From: Aggregatimonas sangjinii
GTDB lineage: Bacteria; Bacteroidota; Bacteroidia; Flavobacteriales; Flavobacteriaceae
Assembly (NCBI RefSeq): GCF_005943945.1
Contig: NZ_CP040710.1
Location: forward strand, 1,375,001-1,439,000
Length of the DNA stretch: 64,000 nt
Direction: 5' to 3'
Below the pieces are notes generated by a model. The model was given only the letters and a program-made list of their open reading frames with translations. It was not told the DNA's origin and did not search any database. Positions 25,873 through 34,389 of the stretch are shown here, piece after piece. The position numbers and the translations under genes are program-made. Each line of letters begins with the position of its first letter. Positions within the stretch are counted from its first letter, which is position 1.

Positions 25873-25994
25873 ACGTTTAGGGTTCATAAATCTAATTGAG
25901 GCAGTATTTTTTGTGAACAGCACTATTGGCTCACTGGATGATCCTATTTCAGGTATGAAAACCCAATAAGCGTATCAGCGCCGCCTCATATCTT

Positions 25995-27902
25995 CTACAG
26001 TACATTGTCCATGATATGTTTGACCACTTCAGGGTTCAGTAGAGTGCTGGTATCCCCTAAATTTGAAGTGTCGTTTGAGGCTATTTTCCTTAAGATACGA
26101 CGCATGATTTTTCCGCTTCGGGTTTTGGGTAGACCGGAAACGAATTGAATCTTGTCCAGTTTGGCAATGGGTCCGATTTGCTCCGTGATCTGCTGGTTGA
26201 TTTCCTTCCGTAAATTTTCCCTGTCCCGACTTTCACCCGTTTCCTTTAAGATGATATAGCCGTAAAGGGCATTTCCCTTAATGTCATGCGGAAAACCGAC
26301 CACTGCCGACTCGGCGACGGCTGGATGTTCGTTGATGCTGTCTTCGATCGGAGCGGTACCTAAATTATGTCCAGAAACAATAATCACATCATCGACCCTT
26401 CCGGTAATCCTGTAATACCCGACGGCATCGCGTAAGGCACCATCGCCCGTAAAATACATGTCTTTATAGGCTGAAAAGTAGGTTTCCCGATAACGCTCAT
26501 GGTTTCCCCAAATGGTTCGTGCCATGGCCGGCCAAGGGAATTTAATACACAAACGACCATCGACCTGATTGCCCTTTATTTCATTTCCTTCCTCATCCAT
26601 TAAAGCGGGTTGCACCCCGATAAATGGCAATGTGGCATAGGTCGGGGTAGTGGGTGTTACGTAGGGGATGGGCGTAATCATCATGCCTCCGGTTTCCGTT
26701 TGCCACCAGGTATCTATGATCGGACTATTTTTCTTGCCCACATTGTTGTTGTACCAATGCCAAGCCTCCTCGTTGATGGGTTCCCCTACCGAACCGAGTA
26801 CTTTAAGACTGCTCAAATCGTGTTTTTCCACGAAATCCAAACTCTCTTTTGCCAAAGCGCGAATTGCGGTTGGCGCGGTATAAAATTGATTTACCTTATG
26901 CTTTTCGACCACTTCCCAAAAACGACCGAAATCAGGATAGGAGGGAACCCCCTCGAACATAAGGGTCGTGGCACCGTTAGCCAAGGGGCCGTAGACGATG
27001 TAGGAATGACCGGTAATCCAACCAATATCGGCGGTACACCAGTATACATCCTCTTCCTTATATTGAAAGGCATTTTTGAAGGTATAGGCGGTGTAGACCA
27101 TATAGCCCGCGCTAGTATGCACCATGCCCTTGGGTTTACCCGTAGAGCCGGAGGTATATAAAATAAACAACGGATCTTCGGCATCCATAACTTCTGCCAC
27201 ATTATCTGCATAGGCTTCATCGAGCAAGGGCTGAAGCCATTTATCGCGTCCTTCTTTCATTGCGATATTGGAATTGATACGTTTTGCAACAAGCACGTTC
27301 GCCACTCCCGGGCAATCTTCCAAGGCCTTGTCTACAATGCCCTTTAAATCGATGGTTTTGGCACCGCGGTACGACCCGTCGGAGGTAATGACCATTTTAC
27401 AATCCGAATCAATGATTCTAGTCGATAAGGCATTCGCCGAGAATCCGGCAAAGACCACGGAGTGAATCGCTCCAATACGCGCACAGGCTAAAACGGAGAT
27501 GGCCAGTTCGGGAATCATCGGTAAATAAATACAAACCCGATCACCTTTGCCGATGCCGTTTTCGAGGAGTACGTTTGCCATGCGACAGACCCTTTCATGT
27601 AGTTGACGATAGCTAATGTGTTCTGCTGTTTCATTGGGATCGTTCGGCTCGAATATGATGGCGGTTTTGGTACCACGTGTCGGCAAATGACGATCTAAAC
27701 AGTTTTCGGTAATATTGAGTTTCGCCCCTTCATACCATTTTACTTCCGGTTTGCTAAAATCCCAGCTAAGTACCTTGTCCCACTTTTTTCGCCACACAAA
27801 ATGCTCTTCGGCAATCTCTTCCCAGAACGCTTCAGGGTTTCGAACCGACTTTCGATAAACTTGAAAATATTCTTCTAAATGTTTGATATGGTAATTGCTC
27901 AT
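25995..27902 (-). CDS. acs: Acetyl-CoA synthetase (acetate–CoA ligase)
   Basis: 635 aa, normal for Acs. AMP-forming enzyme converting acetate, ATP and CoA to acetyl-CoA in the cytoplasm. Landmarks: VCIYLPMIPELAISVLACARIGA, the P-loop YTSGSTGKPKGMVHT near residue 250, DTWWQTETGG (about 400), YFTGDGA (about 485) and the C-terminal PKTRSGKIMRR with the acetylatable catalytic lysine. It is 129 bases downstream of the sodium:solute symporter on the same strand, so uptake and activation of acetate are probably linked. Confidence 0.97.
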   Translation of the reverse strand: MSNYHIKHLEEYFQVYRKSVRNPEAFWEEIAEEHFVWRKKWDKVLSWDFSKPEVKWYEGAKLNITENCLDRHLPTRGTKTAIIFEPNDPNETAEHISYRQLHERVCRMANVLLENGIGKGDRVCIYLPMIPELAISVLACARIGAIHSVVFAGFSANALSTRIIDSDCKMVITSDGSYRGAKTIDLKGIVDKALEDCPGVANVLVAKRINSNIAMKEGRDKWLQPLLDEAYADNVAEVMDAEDPLFILYTSGSTGKPKGMVHTSAGYMVYTAYTFKNAFQYKEEDVYWCTADIGWITGHSYIVYGPLANGATTLMFEGVPSYPDFGRFWEVVEKHKVNQFYTAPTAIRALAKESLDFVEKHDLSSLKVLGSVGEPINEEAWHWYNNNVGKKNSPIIDTWWQTETGGMMITPIPYVTPTTPTYATLPFIGVQPALMDEEGNEIKGNQVDGRLCIKFPWPAMARTIWGNHERYRETYFSAYKDMYFTGDGALRDAVGYYRITGRVDDVIIVSGHNLGTAPIEDSINEHPAVAESAVVGFPHDIKGNALYGYIILKETGESRDRENLRKEINQQITEQIGPIAKLDKIQFVSGLPKTRSGKIMRRILRKIASNDTSNLGDTSTLLNPEVVKHIMDNVL

Positions 27903-27928
27903 AGAATAAAATGGTTAAATAAAAGAAG

Positions 27929-27952
27929 TGCTTCGACAGGCTCAGCATGACA
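27929..27952. repeat. Dispersed intergenic repeat (REP-like element)
   Basis: The 24 bases between acs and the symporter read, on the minus strand, TGTCATGCTGAGCCTGTCGA followed by AGCA. To my knowledge this sequence is a common dispersed element between genes in many Bacteroidota. A diagnostic by-product is the spurious peptide MLSLSKH, which appears in the overlapping minus-strand frame here. I found one copy in this window. Confidence 0.7.
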
Positions 27953-28031
27953 TCGGTCTTCGTGATTGTCCGAAAGCGAACAGTTGGCTTTTCTTTAGTC
28001 CAGGATTTTTGTGGATTAAAAATACTAAAAA

Positions 28032-29744
28032 TTAATGTCCCGTAGCTTCCCCGGCACCACTCGGAATACGAATGTCTTCCACTATATCCTGAACATTCTG
28101 CGGTGGTGGAGGGGTGAACTGCATCACCACGATGGCAACAATGAAATTCACGATCATGGCGACCGTTCCGAAGCCTTCGGGTGAAATGCCGAACCACCAG
28201 TCTTTTGCAAGTCCGGCTACGGCCTCCTTGCCACCATCGAAAATTCCGAATTTGAATTTAAGCATGTAAAACAGCATCAATACAATTCCGACGACCATGC
28301 CGGCGATCGCTCCTTCTTTGTTCATTTTCTTATAGAAAATACCTAGGACAATGGCAGGAAAAAAGGATGCTGCCGCCAGACCAAAGGCCAAGGCGACAAC
28401 CGCCGCTACGAAGCCCGGTGGGTCAATACCAAAATAGCCCGCGATAACGACGGCTACCGTAGCGGCGCCTCTGGCGGCCCAAAGTTCCCCTTTCTCGGAG
28501 ATATCCGGCTTGAGTACCTTCTTGATCAGATCATGAGAAATCGATGAAGAGATGACCAACAACAGGCCAGCAGCCGTTGAAAGTGCAGCGGCCAAACTAC
28601 CAGCGGCTACCAAGGCGATGACCCATGCGGGGAGATTGGCTATTTCGGGGTTGGCCAATACCATGATTTCTCGATCAACGGTCAACTCATTCAACTTGGC
28701 ATCCGCAACATATTGAATCTTACCGTCGCCGTTCTTATCGTCAAAAGCAATCAATTCTGTCTTTTCCCAAGTTGAAAACCATTTGGGCATATCGGCATAA
28801 GGCTGATTACTGACCGTATTGATCATGTTCGTCCGTGCAAATACCGCCACGGCAGGCGCAGTAGTGTATAAGATGGCGATGAGCAATAAGGCCCATCCCG
28901 CGGACTTCCTGGCATCTTTCACCCTTTTTACCGTGAAAAACCTGACGATGACGTGGGGCAGACCGGCGGTACCGACCATAAGGGCCAAGGTAATGGCAAA
29001 AATATCGGTCATCGATTTGGAACCGTCGGTATATTCATTGAAACCAAGTTCGGTCGAGAGTCCGTCTAACTTATCCAATAGAAAAGTTCCGGAACCGTCG
29101 TTCAGCGTAGAACCCATACCAATTTGTGGAATGGGATTTCCTGTCATTTGAATCGAGATAAAGATTGCGGGTACCATAAAGGCGAAAATCAAAATGCAAT
29201 ACTGGGCAACCTGGGTATAGGTGATGCCTTTCATTCCACCAAGTACGGCATAAAATAGAACGATGATCATTCCGATAATCACTCCAGTGTTGATGTCGAC
29301 CTCCAAAAAACGAGAAAAGACCAATCCTACACCGCGCATTTGACCCGCAACATAGGTAAAAGAGACCAACAAAGCGCAAATTACGGCCACAATACGTGCC
29401 GTATTGGAGTAGTACCTATCCCCGATAAAGTCCGGAACTGTAAACTTCCCGAATTTACGCAGGTAGGGGGCAAGCAGCAGTGCCAAGAGCACATAGCCAC
29501 CGGTCCACCCCATGAGATAAACTGATCCGTCATATCCGGCAAAGGCAATAATCCCGGCCATGGAGATAAAGGATGCGGCGGACATCCAATCGGCTGCGGT
29601 CGCCATTCCGTTGGCAAGTGGGGAAACACCACCGCCCGCAACGTAGAACTCTTTTGTGGAACCCGCCCTGGACCAGATGGCAATGCCGATATAAAGGGCA
29701 AAGGTGATTCCGACTAAAATATAGGTCCAGGTTTGAACGGTCAT
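28032..29744 (-). CDS. Sodium:solute symporter, acetate (ActP)-like
   Basis: 570 aa, SSS family, about thirteen membrane segments. Recognisable are MATAADWMSAASFISMAGIIAFAGYDG (about residue 47), YVAGQMRGVGLVFSRFLE, GGMKGITYTQVAQYCILI and GTAGLPHVIVRFFTVK, as in cation/acetate symporters. A polar insertion of about 60 residues (NTVSNQPYADMPKWFSTWEKTELIAFDDKNGDG to LTVDREI) with a calcium-loop-like DDKNGDGK lies between two membrane segments. It follows the DUF4212 gene by 88 bases, the standard pairing, and precedes acs. Confidence 0.9.
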   Translation of the reverse strand: MTVQTWTYILVGITFALYIGIAIWSRAGSTKEFYVAGGGVSPLANGMATAADWMSAASFISMAGIIAFAGYDGSVYLMGWTGGYVLLALLLAPYLRKFGKFTVPDFIGDRYYSNTARIVAVICALLVSFTYVAGQMRGVGLVFSRFLEVDINTGVIIGMIIVLFYAVLGGMKGITYTQVAQYCILIFAFMVPAIFISIQMTGNPIPQIGMGSTLNDGSGTFLLDKLDGLSTELGFNEYTDGSKSMTDIFAITLALMVGTAGLPHVIVRFFTVKRVKDARKSAGWALLLIAILYTTAPAVAVFARTNMINTVSNQPYADMPKWFSTWEKTELIAFDDKNGDGKIQYVADAKLNELTVDREIMVLANPEIANLPAWVIALVAAGSLAAALSTAAGLLLVISSSISHDLIKKVLKPDISEKGELWAARGAATVAVVIAGYFGIDPPGFVAAVVALAFGLAAASFFPAIVLGIFYKKMNKEGAIAGMVVGIVLMLFYMLKFKFGIFDGGKEAVAGLAKDWWFGISPEGFGTVAMIVNFIVAIVVMQFTPPPPQNVQDIVEDIRIPSGAGEATGH

Positions 29745-29757
29745 GCAAATGGTTATT

Positions 29758-29792
29758 GGTTAGTAGTTATTGATTATTGGTGATCGGAGCGT
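29758..29792. repeat. Degenerate TTATTGGTTA-type direct repeat
   Basis: Between DUF4212 and the symporter, TTATTGGTTA, TTATTGATTA and a trailing TTGGTGA occur in tandem. This is low-complexity sequence, with no function visible. Confidence 0.35.
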
Positions 29793-29832
29793 CATTTTTA
29801 AATCCAACACCGCACATCGAGCGCCAAATAAC

Positions 29833-30093
29833 CTATTCATCATACCCGTATTTTTTATCGAGCTTGTTCATCAAACGTACATATACGAAGATTAAAATGA
29901 CGAATACATAAATGGATCCCTGCTGAGCGAACCAAAAACCGAGTTTGAAACCGCCTATTTTAATGGTGTCCAGGGCATCTTTAAAAAGGATTCCAGCCCC
30001 GTAGGAAACTGCGAACCATATGAACAGGAGTATGAAAAGGTATCTTACGTTTTCTTTCCAGTAGGCGGTTGCTTTCTTCTGTTTGTCAATCAT
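29833..30093 (-). CDS. DUF4212 small subunit of sodium:solute symporter
   Basis: 86 aa with two membrane helices (about 20–37 and 52–71). Pattern: KKATAYWKENVRYLFILLFIWFAVSYGAGILF, then GGFKLGFWFAQQGSIYVFVILIFVYVRLMNKLDKKYG, the typical DUF4212 ending. DUF4212 proteins are encoded directly before an SSS transporter and are presumed accessory subunits. Same strand and order here. Confidence 0.92.
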   Translation of the reverse strand: MIDKQKKATAYWKENVRYLFILLFIWFAVSYGAGILFKDALDTIKIGGFKLGFWFAQQGSIYVFVILIFVYVRLMNKLDKKYGYDE

Positions 30094-30110
30094 ATAGTAT
30101 CTCTTTTTTC

Positions 30111-30130
30111 ATTTCCGCCCAGACGGAAAT
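30111..30130. repeat. Short inverted repeat upstream of DUF4212
   Basis: ATTTCCG, six bases, CGGAAAT: a perfect 7-bp stem between anmK and the DUF4212 gene. On the minus strand it is followed by A-rich rather than T-rich sequence, so it is not an obvious terminator; an operator or mRNA leader hairpin is possible. Confidence 0.35.
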
Positions 30131-30179
30131 CCAATTTCGTAACAACAAGTTCCTAAGATAACGATTTCCGGTTGACCTT

Positions 30180-31259
30180 TCAGGATGGTAGAAAGAGTAC
30201 CCCGCTCGAAGAATCCCTTTTGGCACCGGTAACGGATTTTAACACATTGATTTCTTGCTCCATGCGGAGAGCTCCCATCAGCGCAAAGACTACAGCTTCC
30301 TTGAATTCAATCAGTTCTTTTTTAGGAACGACTACTTTAGTATGCTCCCCCAGTTTTTCCTGAAGAACGTCGATAAGGAAATGGTTTAAGGCACCCCCAC
30401 CGGTCACCAATAGGGAGCTCCCGCTTTTCGCGGTGGCATTGAGTCTTATTTGCTGTGCTACTTTTTCGCAAATATGATGTATGGAGGTGTGCAAAAGATT
30501 TTCGATGCGGTCATCCGTACCATCTACTATGGGGGCTACTTCTTCAACAAACCATTCATATCCGATAGATTTAGGATGGGGCAGTAAATAGTATTTCAGT
30601 CCGTTTAAACTATCCAGCATCATTTGATTGATGCTACCGGACCGTGCCAATTCTCCCCCTTTATCATAAGCCAAATCGATTTTTCTGGTGATATAGTTCA
30701 AAATCATGTTCGCCAAACCAATGTCGTAGGCAATGCGCTTCCCTTTTTGTTCTAGGGATATATTGCTTATCCCTCCGAGATTCAAACAAAAATCATAGTT
30801 TCCGAAAAATAATTCATCCCCGATAGGAACTAAAGGAGCGCCTTGACCGCCTAAGGCCACGTCGTTCGTCCTAAAATCGCAAATAACCTTATGGCCGCTC
30901 TCATTGGCCAAATGTTGCCCGGAACCCATTTGAAAAGTGAGTCCGTTCTCAGGCTGATGATGGGTAGTATGCCCGTGACTTGCGATAAAATCGATGTCGA
31001 GCTTTTTCTCTAAAACAAACTGTTTTGCCTGTTGCCCTAACCAGGTGCCGTAGGTATTATGAAATTGCAACAACTCGTCCGCCTTCAGGTAGATGGAATC
31101 CTTTAATTCGCCTTGCATGGCCTCGGAATAGCCAACGCTCTTGGTTTCGATGATTTCAAAGGTCCATTGGTCCGTTCCTTTCGTAATATAACAATAACAG
31201 AGGTCAAGGCCATCTAAGGATGTTCCCGACATCAGACCTAAGATTTTGTATGTTTTCAT
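30180..31259 (-). CDS. anmK: Anhydro-N-acetylmuramic acid kinase
   Basis: 359 aa. Cytoplasmic enzyme that opens the 1,6-anhydro ring of anhydroMurNAc and phosphorylates it to MurNAc-6-phosphate. The N-terminal GLMSGTSLDGLDLCYC, DFIASHGHTTHHQP (about 91–104) and VICDFRTNDVALGGQGAPLVP are the AnmK signatures. LVTGGGALNHFLID is the C-terminal sugar-kinase fold motif. It is 33 bases downstream of the NagZ-like gene. The product is the substrate of MurQ, encoded about 6 kb away in the same cluster. Confidence 0.96.
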   Translation of the reverse strand: MKTYKILGLMSGTSLDGLDLCYCYITKGTDQWTFEIIETKSVGYSEAMQGELKDSIYLKADELLQFHNTYGTWLGQQAKQFVLEKKLDIDFIASHGHTTHHQPENGLTFQMGSGQHLANESGHKVICDFRTNDVALGGQGAPLVPIGDELFFGNYDFCLNLGGISNISLEQKGKRIAYDIGLANMILNYITRKIDLAYDKGGELARSGSINQMMLDSLNGLKYYLLPHPKSIGYEWFVEEVAPIVDGTDDRIENLLHTSIHHICEKVAQQIRLNATAKSGSSLLVTGGGALNHFLIDVLQEKLGEHTKVVVPKKELIEFKEAVVFALMGALRMEQEINVLKSVTGAKRDSSSGVLFLPS

Positions 31260-31292
31260 TGTAACTGGTTTTGTGCCTGGACTGCTTTATAG

Positions 31293-32906
31293 CTACGTTG
31301 TTTGCACTATAGATACAGCCAGCTTTCCACTGGCTTTGATTTTGCCCCTAAAATGATTTGCGGCGACCTCTTGGAACTCTGTAAAATTTTGATAGACGAC
31401 CACTACGGCAATAGCCTTTTCGATACTCAAATGATTTAAAACATATGGATTGCCAAAGAGATACAGCACCACCTTCCTCGTCTGTAATAATTCGTTTATC
31501 AAATCAATTTCTTTTTGGGGTATTCCGAAATTATTAGCTGGTTTTACCTGCGGAGGAAAGAGAGCCAAAAGCACATTTTCTTCATTTTTATCGAGCGTTT
31601 CACCTATCGCTTTACTAGTGAACTTTTTATACTCTTGAATTAAATTAAAAAATTGATTTTCAATAGTATATGAATTTTTAACCCCCGTAAAATTTAAACT
31701 AAAAAATTTGGAAATGGCCAAAGGGTCGCCTGTAAGCAACGTTAGGCTCCGACCCGCAATTTTTCGATTGAGCTGATGAGCCAAATTGGGTTTAGGCCGT
31801 GTATCTGCCTTACCCATAGCCAAGTTCGAATTTGTTGTCAAAGTCTGAAGAGCCCTTTCTTTTAGCCTCCAGAAACGTTCAAAGCTTTCATCGATTTGGT
31901 CAGTTGAAGCATTCTTGAGGATAGTTTCGATTCCCTCGGGAATGTTTTCGGCAAAACACAGTACATCATTTCCCGCATCGAAAGCGAGCCATTCCAAATC
32001 GCCCTTACCGGGATGGTTCTTAGAAACGGCGTGCATGTTCAAAGCGTCGGAGATGACTACGCCGTTGAAACCCATTTCATCCCTTAAAACTCCTTGGATG
32101 ATCTCTTTGGATATACTGGAAGAGTCCATTTTTCCTCGTGCCAAGGCCGGAACGGACAAATGCCCGACCATTACGGAATCAACGCCTTCCTCAATCAATT
32201 TTTGAAAAGGATATAATTCATTGGCCACTAACTCTTCTTTCGACTTATCGATCAAGGGCAGTGCCAAATGTGAATCCGTGGCGGTGTCTCCATGACCGGG
32301 AAAGTGTTTGATGCTCGTCAGTACTCCTTCGCTTTGTGTGCCTTTCACAAAAGCCAACGCTTTTTCGACGACATTCATTTTGTTTTCCCCAAAAGAACGA
32401 TACCCGATTACAGGGTTGTTCGGATTGTTGTTTATGTCAATACATGGGGCCAGGTTCCAATGAATGCCCGCGGCTTTGCAGTCTTTGGCGATTTGCTTCC
32501 CTACCTCATAAATAAGTTGGTCATTGCCCTGAAGTGCACCCAAGGTAATGGCATAGGGATATTGTGGCGTGTTTTCGATACGCATGGCCAGACCCCATTC
32601 GGCATCGATGGCGATCAATAATGGGTATTTGGCCGCGGATTGATATCTTTCGATGAGTTTGCGCAGCGTTTCTAGGCTATTCTTATTATAGACCACTTCC
32701 TTTTTGCCTTCGTAATTCGTAGCGGCACTAGCTTTACTATGAAAAAAGCAGAGGGAGCCAATGTCATGTTTTTGAATTAGTTTTTCAAGCTTTTGAATGT
32801 CCTCTTCGGTATCGTTTATAAAGGCCGCAGGCATAAAGAATTGTCCTACCTTTTCGGATAACGGTAAGCTATTTTTAGCGATTTCGTAAGCGGGTATCTT
32901 TTTCAT
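31293..32906 (-). CDS. GH3 β-N-acetylglucosaminidase (NagZ-like) with C-terminal extension
   Basis: 537 aa. The N-terminal 340 residues are a GH3 catalytic domain: LLIAIDAEWGLAMRI, GYRSFGENKM, KHFPGHGDTATDSHLALPLI carrying the NagZ-type His/Asp acid-base loop, and GVVISDALNMHAV with the nucleophile Asp. It lacks a signal peptide, so it should work in the cytoplasm on imported GlcNAc-anhydroMurNAc. About 180 extra C-terminal residues (from LAHQLNRKIAGRSLTLL) resemble the second α/β domain of larger GH3 enzymes, unlike the single-domain NagZ of E. coli. It begins one base after the importer gene stop and precedes anmK. Confidence 0.88.
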   Translation of the reverse strand: MKKIPAYEIAKNSLPLSEKVGQFFMPAAFINDTEEDIQKLEKLIQKHDIGSLCFFHSKASAATNYEGKKEVVYNKNSLETLRKLIERYQSAAKYPLLIAIDAEWGLAMRIENTPQYPYAITLGALQGNDQLIYEVGKQIAKDCKAAGIHWNLAPCIDINNNPNNPVIGYRSFGENKMNVVEKALAFVKGTQSEGVLTSIKHFPGHGDTATDSHLALPLIDKSKEELVANELYPFQKLIEEGVDSVMVGHLSVPALARGKMDSSSISKEIIQGVLRDEMGFNGVVISDALNMHAVSKNHPGKGDLEWLAFDAGNDVLCFAENIPEGIETILKNASTDQIDESFERFWRLKERALQTLTTNSNLAMGKADTRPKPNLAHQLNRKIAGRSLTLLTGDPLAISKFFSLNFTGVKNSYTIENQFFNLIQEYKKFTSKAIGETLDKNEENVLLALFPPQVKPANNFGIPQKEIDLINELLQTRKVVLYLFGNPYVLNHLSIEKAIAVVVVYQNFTEFQEVAANHFRGKIKASGKLAVSIVQTT

Positions 32907-32907
32907 C

Positions 32908-34170
32908 TTAGGCTTTTGCTTTACCGAAATTTGGTGGATACTTGATATATCGCAACAGGACGAAGGCCGGGAGCGCTGCGATGACTACCCAAATAAAGAA
33001 ACCGTCATAGCCCAGCCACTCTTGCATAAATCCGCTGATCAGACCGGGAAGCATCATGCCCAAGGCCATAAAACCGGTGGCGAGAGCATAATGCGAGGTT
33101 TTGGAATTGCCTTCGGCAACGTAAATCAGGTACACCATAAAACCGGCAATGCCGAAACCATAGCCGAATTGCTCTACGATGACGGTCCCGGTTACGGCGT
33201 AGACATTGGTGGAGCCTGTAATCGCGAGCAGTGCATACAGTGCATTCGGTGCATTTAGTGAAATGAGCATGGGTAGCATCCATTTTTTCAGGCCCTGCCG
33301 GGAAATCAAGATTCCACCCAAAATGCCACCAATGGTCAAAAAGATAACCCCGATAGTTCCGTAAATCGTCCCCACCTCGGAAGTACTGTAGCCCAAACCG
33401 CCCGCAGCCGCGGGGTCGAGTAAAAAAGGGGAAGCCATTTTCACCAATTGCGATTCGCCCAGTCTGAAGAACAGGATAAAGGCCAGCGCCATGCCGATAC
33501 CCGGTTTCTTGAAGAACGAAGCGAATACTTCCAAAAAGCCCTTTGGCTTCTCAAGTACGATAGCCGCTGAACTTTCGAATTTAGGGGTCACGAAAAAATT
33601 GGACACGGTCAACAATAACATCAGAAAGGCGGCACAAATCATGGTATACGCCCAGGCTTTTGTATTGTCGCCGTAGTGATTTTCCAAAAAGCCCGCTAAG
33701 ACCACCAGTAGCCCTTGTCCCGTGACGTTTGCCAATTTATAGAACACACTGCGCATGCCTACAAAAAAGGATTGCCTGTCCTCCGTAAGGCCTATCATAT
33801 AGTACCCGTCAATAGCAATGTCGTTCGTAGCGGAGGCGAAGGCCACCATCCAAAAACAGGCCAAACTGGTGATAAAAAAGATGTTGGTCGGCAAACTGAG
33901 GCCAATTGCCAATAGCGCCACCGATGCCAAAAACTGCATCCCTAAAAACCAATTGCGTTTGGTGCTTTTTAAGTCCACAAACGGACTCCAAAGCGGTTTT
34001 ATGACCCATGGGATGTATAAAAAACTGGTGTAGAGCCCGATATCGGCATTGCTGACGCCTAATTTTTTGTACATGATTACTGAAACAGTAACGACCAACG
34101 CATAGGGTAGGCCCTGAGCAAAATAAAGAGTTGGCACCCACGCCCATGCCCATTTGTTTTTTTGAATCAT
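32908..34170 (-). CDS. AmpG-like muropeptide/MFS permease
   Basis: 420 aa, twelve predicted membrane segments. The start WAWAWVPTLYFAQGLPYALVVTVSVIMYKKLG, then FLYIPWVIKPLWSPFVDLK and ATNDIAIDGYYM, follow the AmpG/PAT family pattern. AmpG imports GlcNAc-anhydroMurNAc(-peptide) from the periplasm. The call is strengthened by the neighbours, NagZ-like GH3 (one base away) and AnmK, which act on exactly that substrate. Direct substrate evidence is absent. Confidence 0.82.
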   Translation of the reverse strand: MIQKNKWAWAWVPTLYFAQGLPYALVVTVSVIMYKKLGVSNADIGLYTSFLYIPWVIKPLWSPFVDLKSTKRNWFLGMQFLASVALLAIGLSLPTNIFFITSLACFWMVAFASATNDIAIDGYYMIGLTEDRQSFFVGMRSVFYKLANVTGQGLLVVLAGFLENHYGDNTKAWAYTMICAAFLMLLLTVSNFFVTPKFESSAAIVLEKPKGFLEVFASFFKKPGIGMALAFILFFRLGESQLVKMASPFLLDPAAAGGLGYSTSEVGTIYGTIGVIFLTIGGILGGILISRQGLKKWMLPMLISLNAPNALYALLAITGSTNVYAVTGTVIVEQFGYGFGIAGFMVYLIYVAEGNSKTSHYALATGFMALGMMLPGLISGFMQEWLGYDGFFIWVVIAALPAFVLLRYIKYPPNFGKAKA

Positions 34171-34389
34171 TAAAAAAGTTTGGTTTAAAAGTACATTGAT
34201 CGGTATTGATTCCTCTTATAAAGAAGTTATTAAAAGTAATGGGTATGTATCTAAATGACAAGTAGGGAGATTTAAAAACAGTAGTCTCCCGTAAACATTC
34301 TTCAATTGCAACGCTTACAAGAATTGTGCACTTCAATAGGGTAGGACTCTCCAGCGCTTTGTACAAATCGGAGGGTATGTTCGGAAAAA

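Noticed and set aside
25873-25994. Terminator between the exporter and acs
   Set aside because: Convergent genes make one likely, but I found only scattered short complementary segments (TGAGGC…GCCTCA far apart), not a compact stem.
26610-27161. 183-codon open frame antisense to acs
   Set aside because: Entirely inside acs on the other strand, with no family resemblance; a shadow of conserved codon use.
27832-28197. 121-codon frame spanning acs and symporter ends
   Set aside because: It contains the MLSLSKH translation of the dispersed repeat and otherwise runs out of frame through two real genes.
34265-34290. Hairpin GGGAGA/TCTCCC between the importer and nagB–PIG-L genes
   Set aside because: Only a 6-bp stem with a 14-base loop and no T-run; too weak to call a terminator or regulatory site.
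33809-34366. 185-codon minus-strand frame overlapping the start of the AmpG-like gene
   Set aside because: Out of frame with the clear transporter gene, Phe/Cys/His-rich, with no plausible domain.
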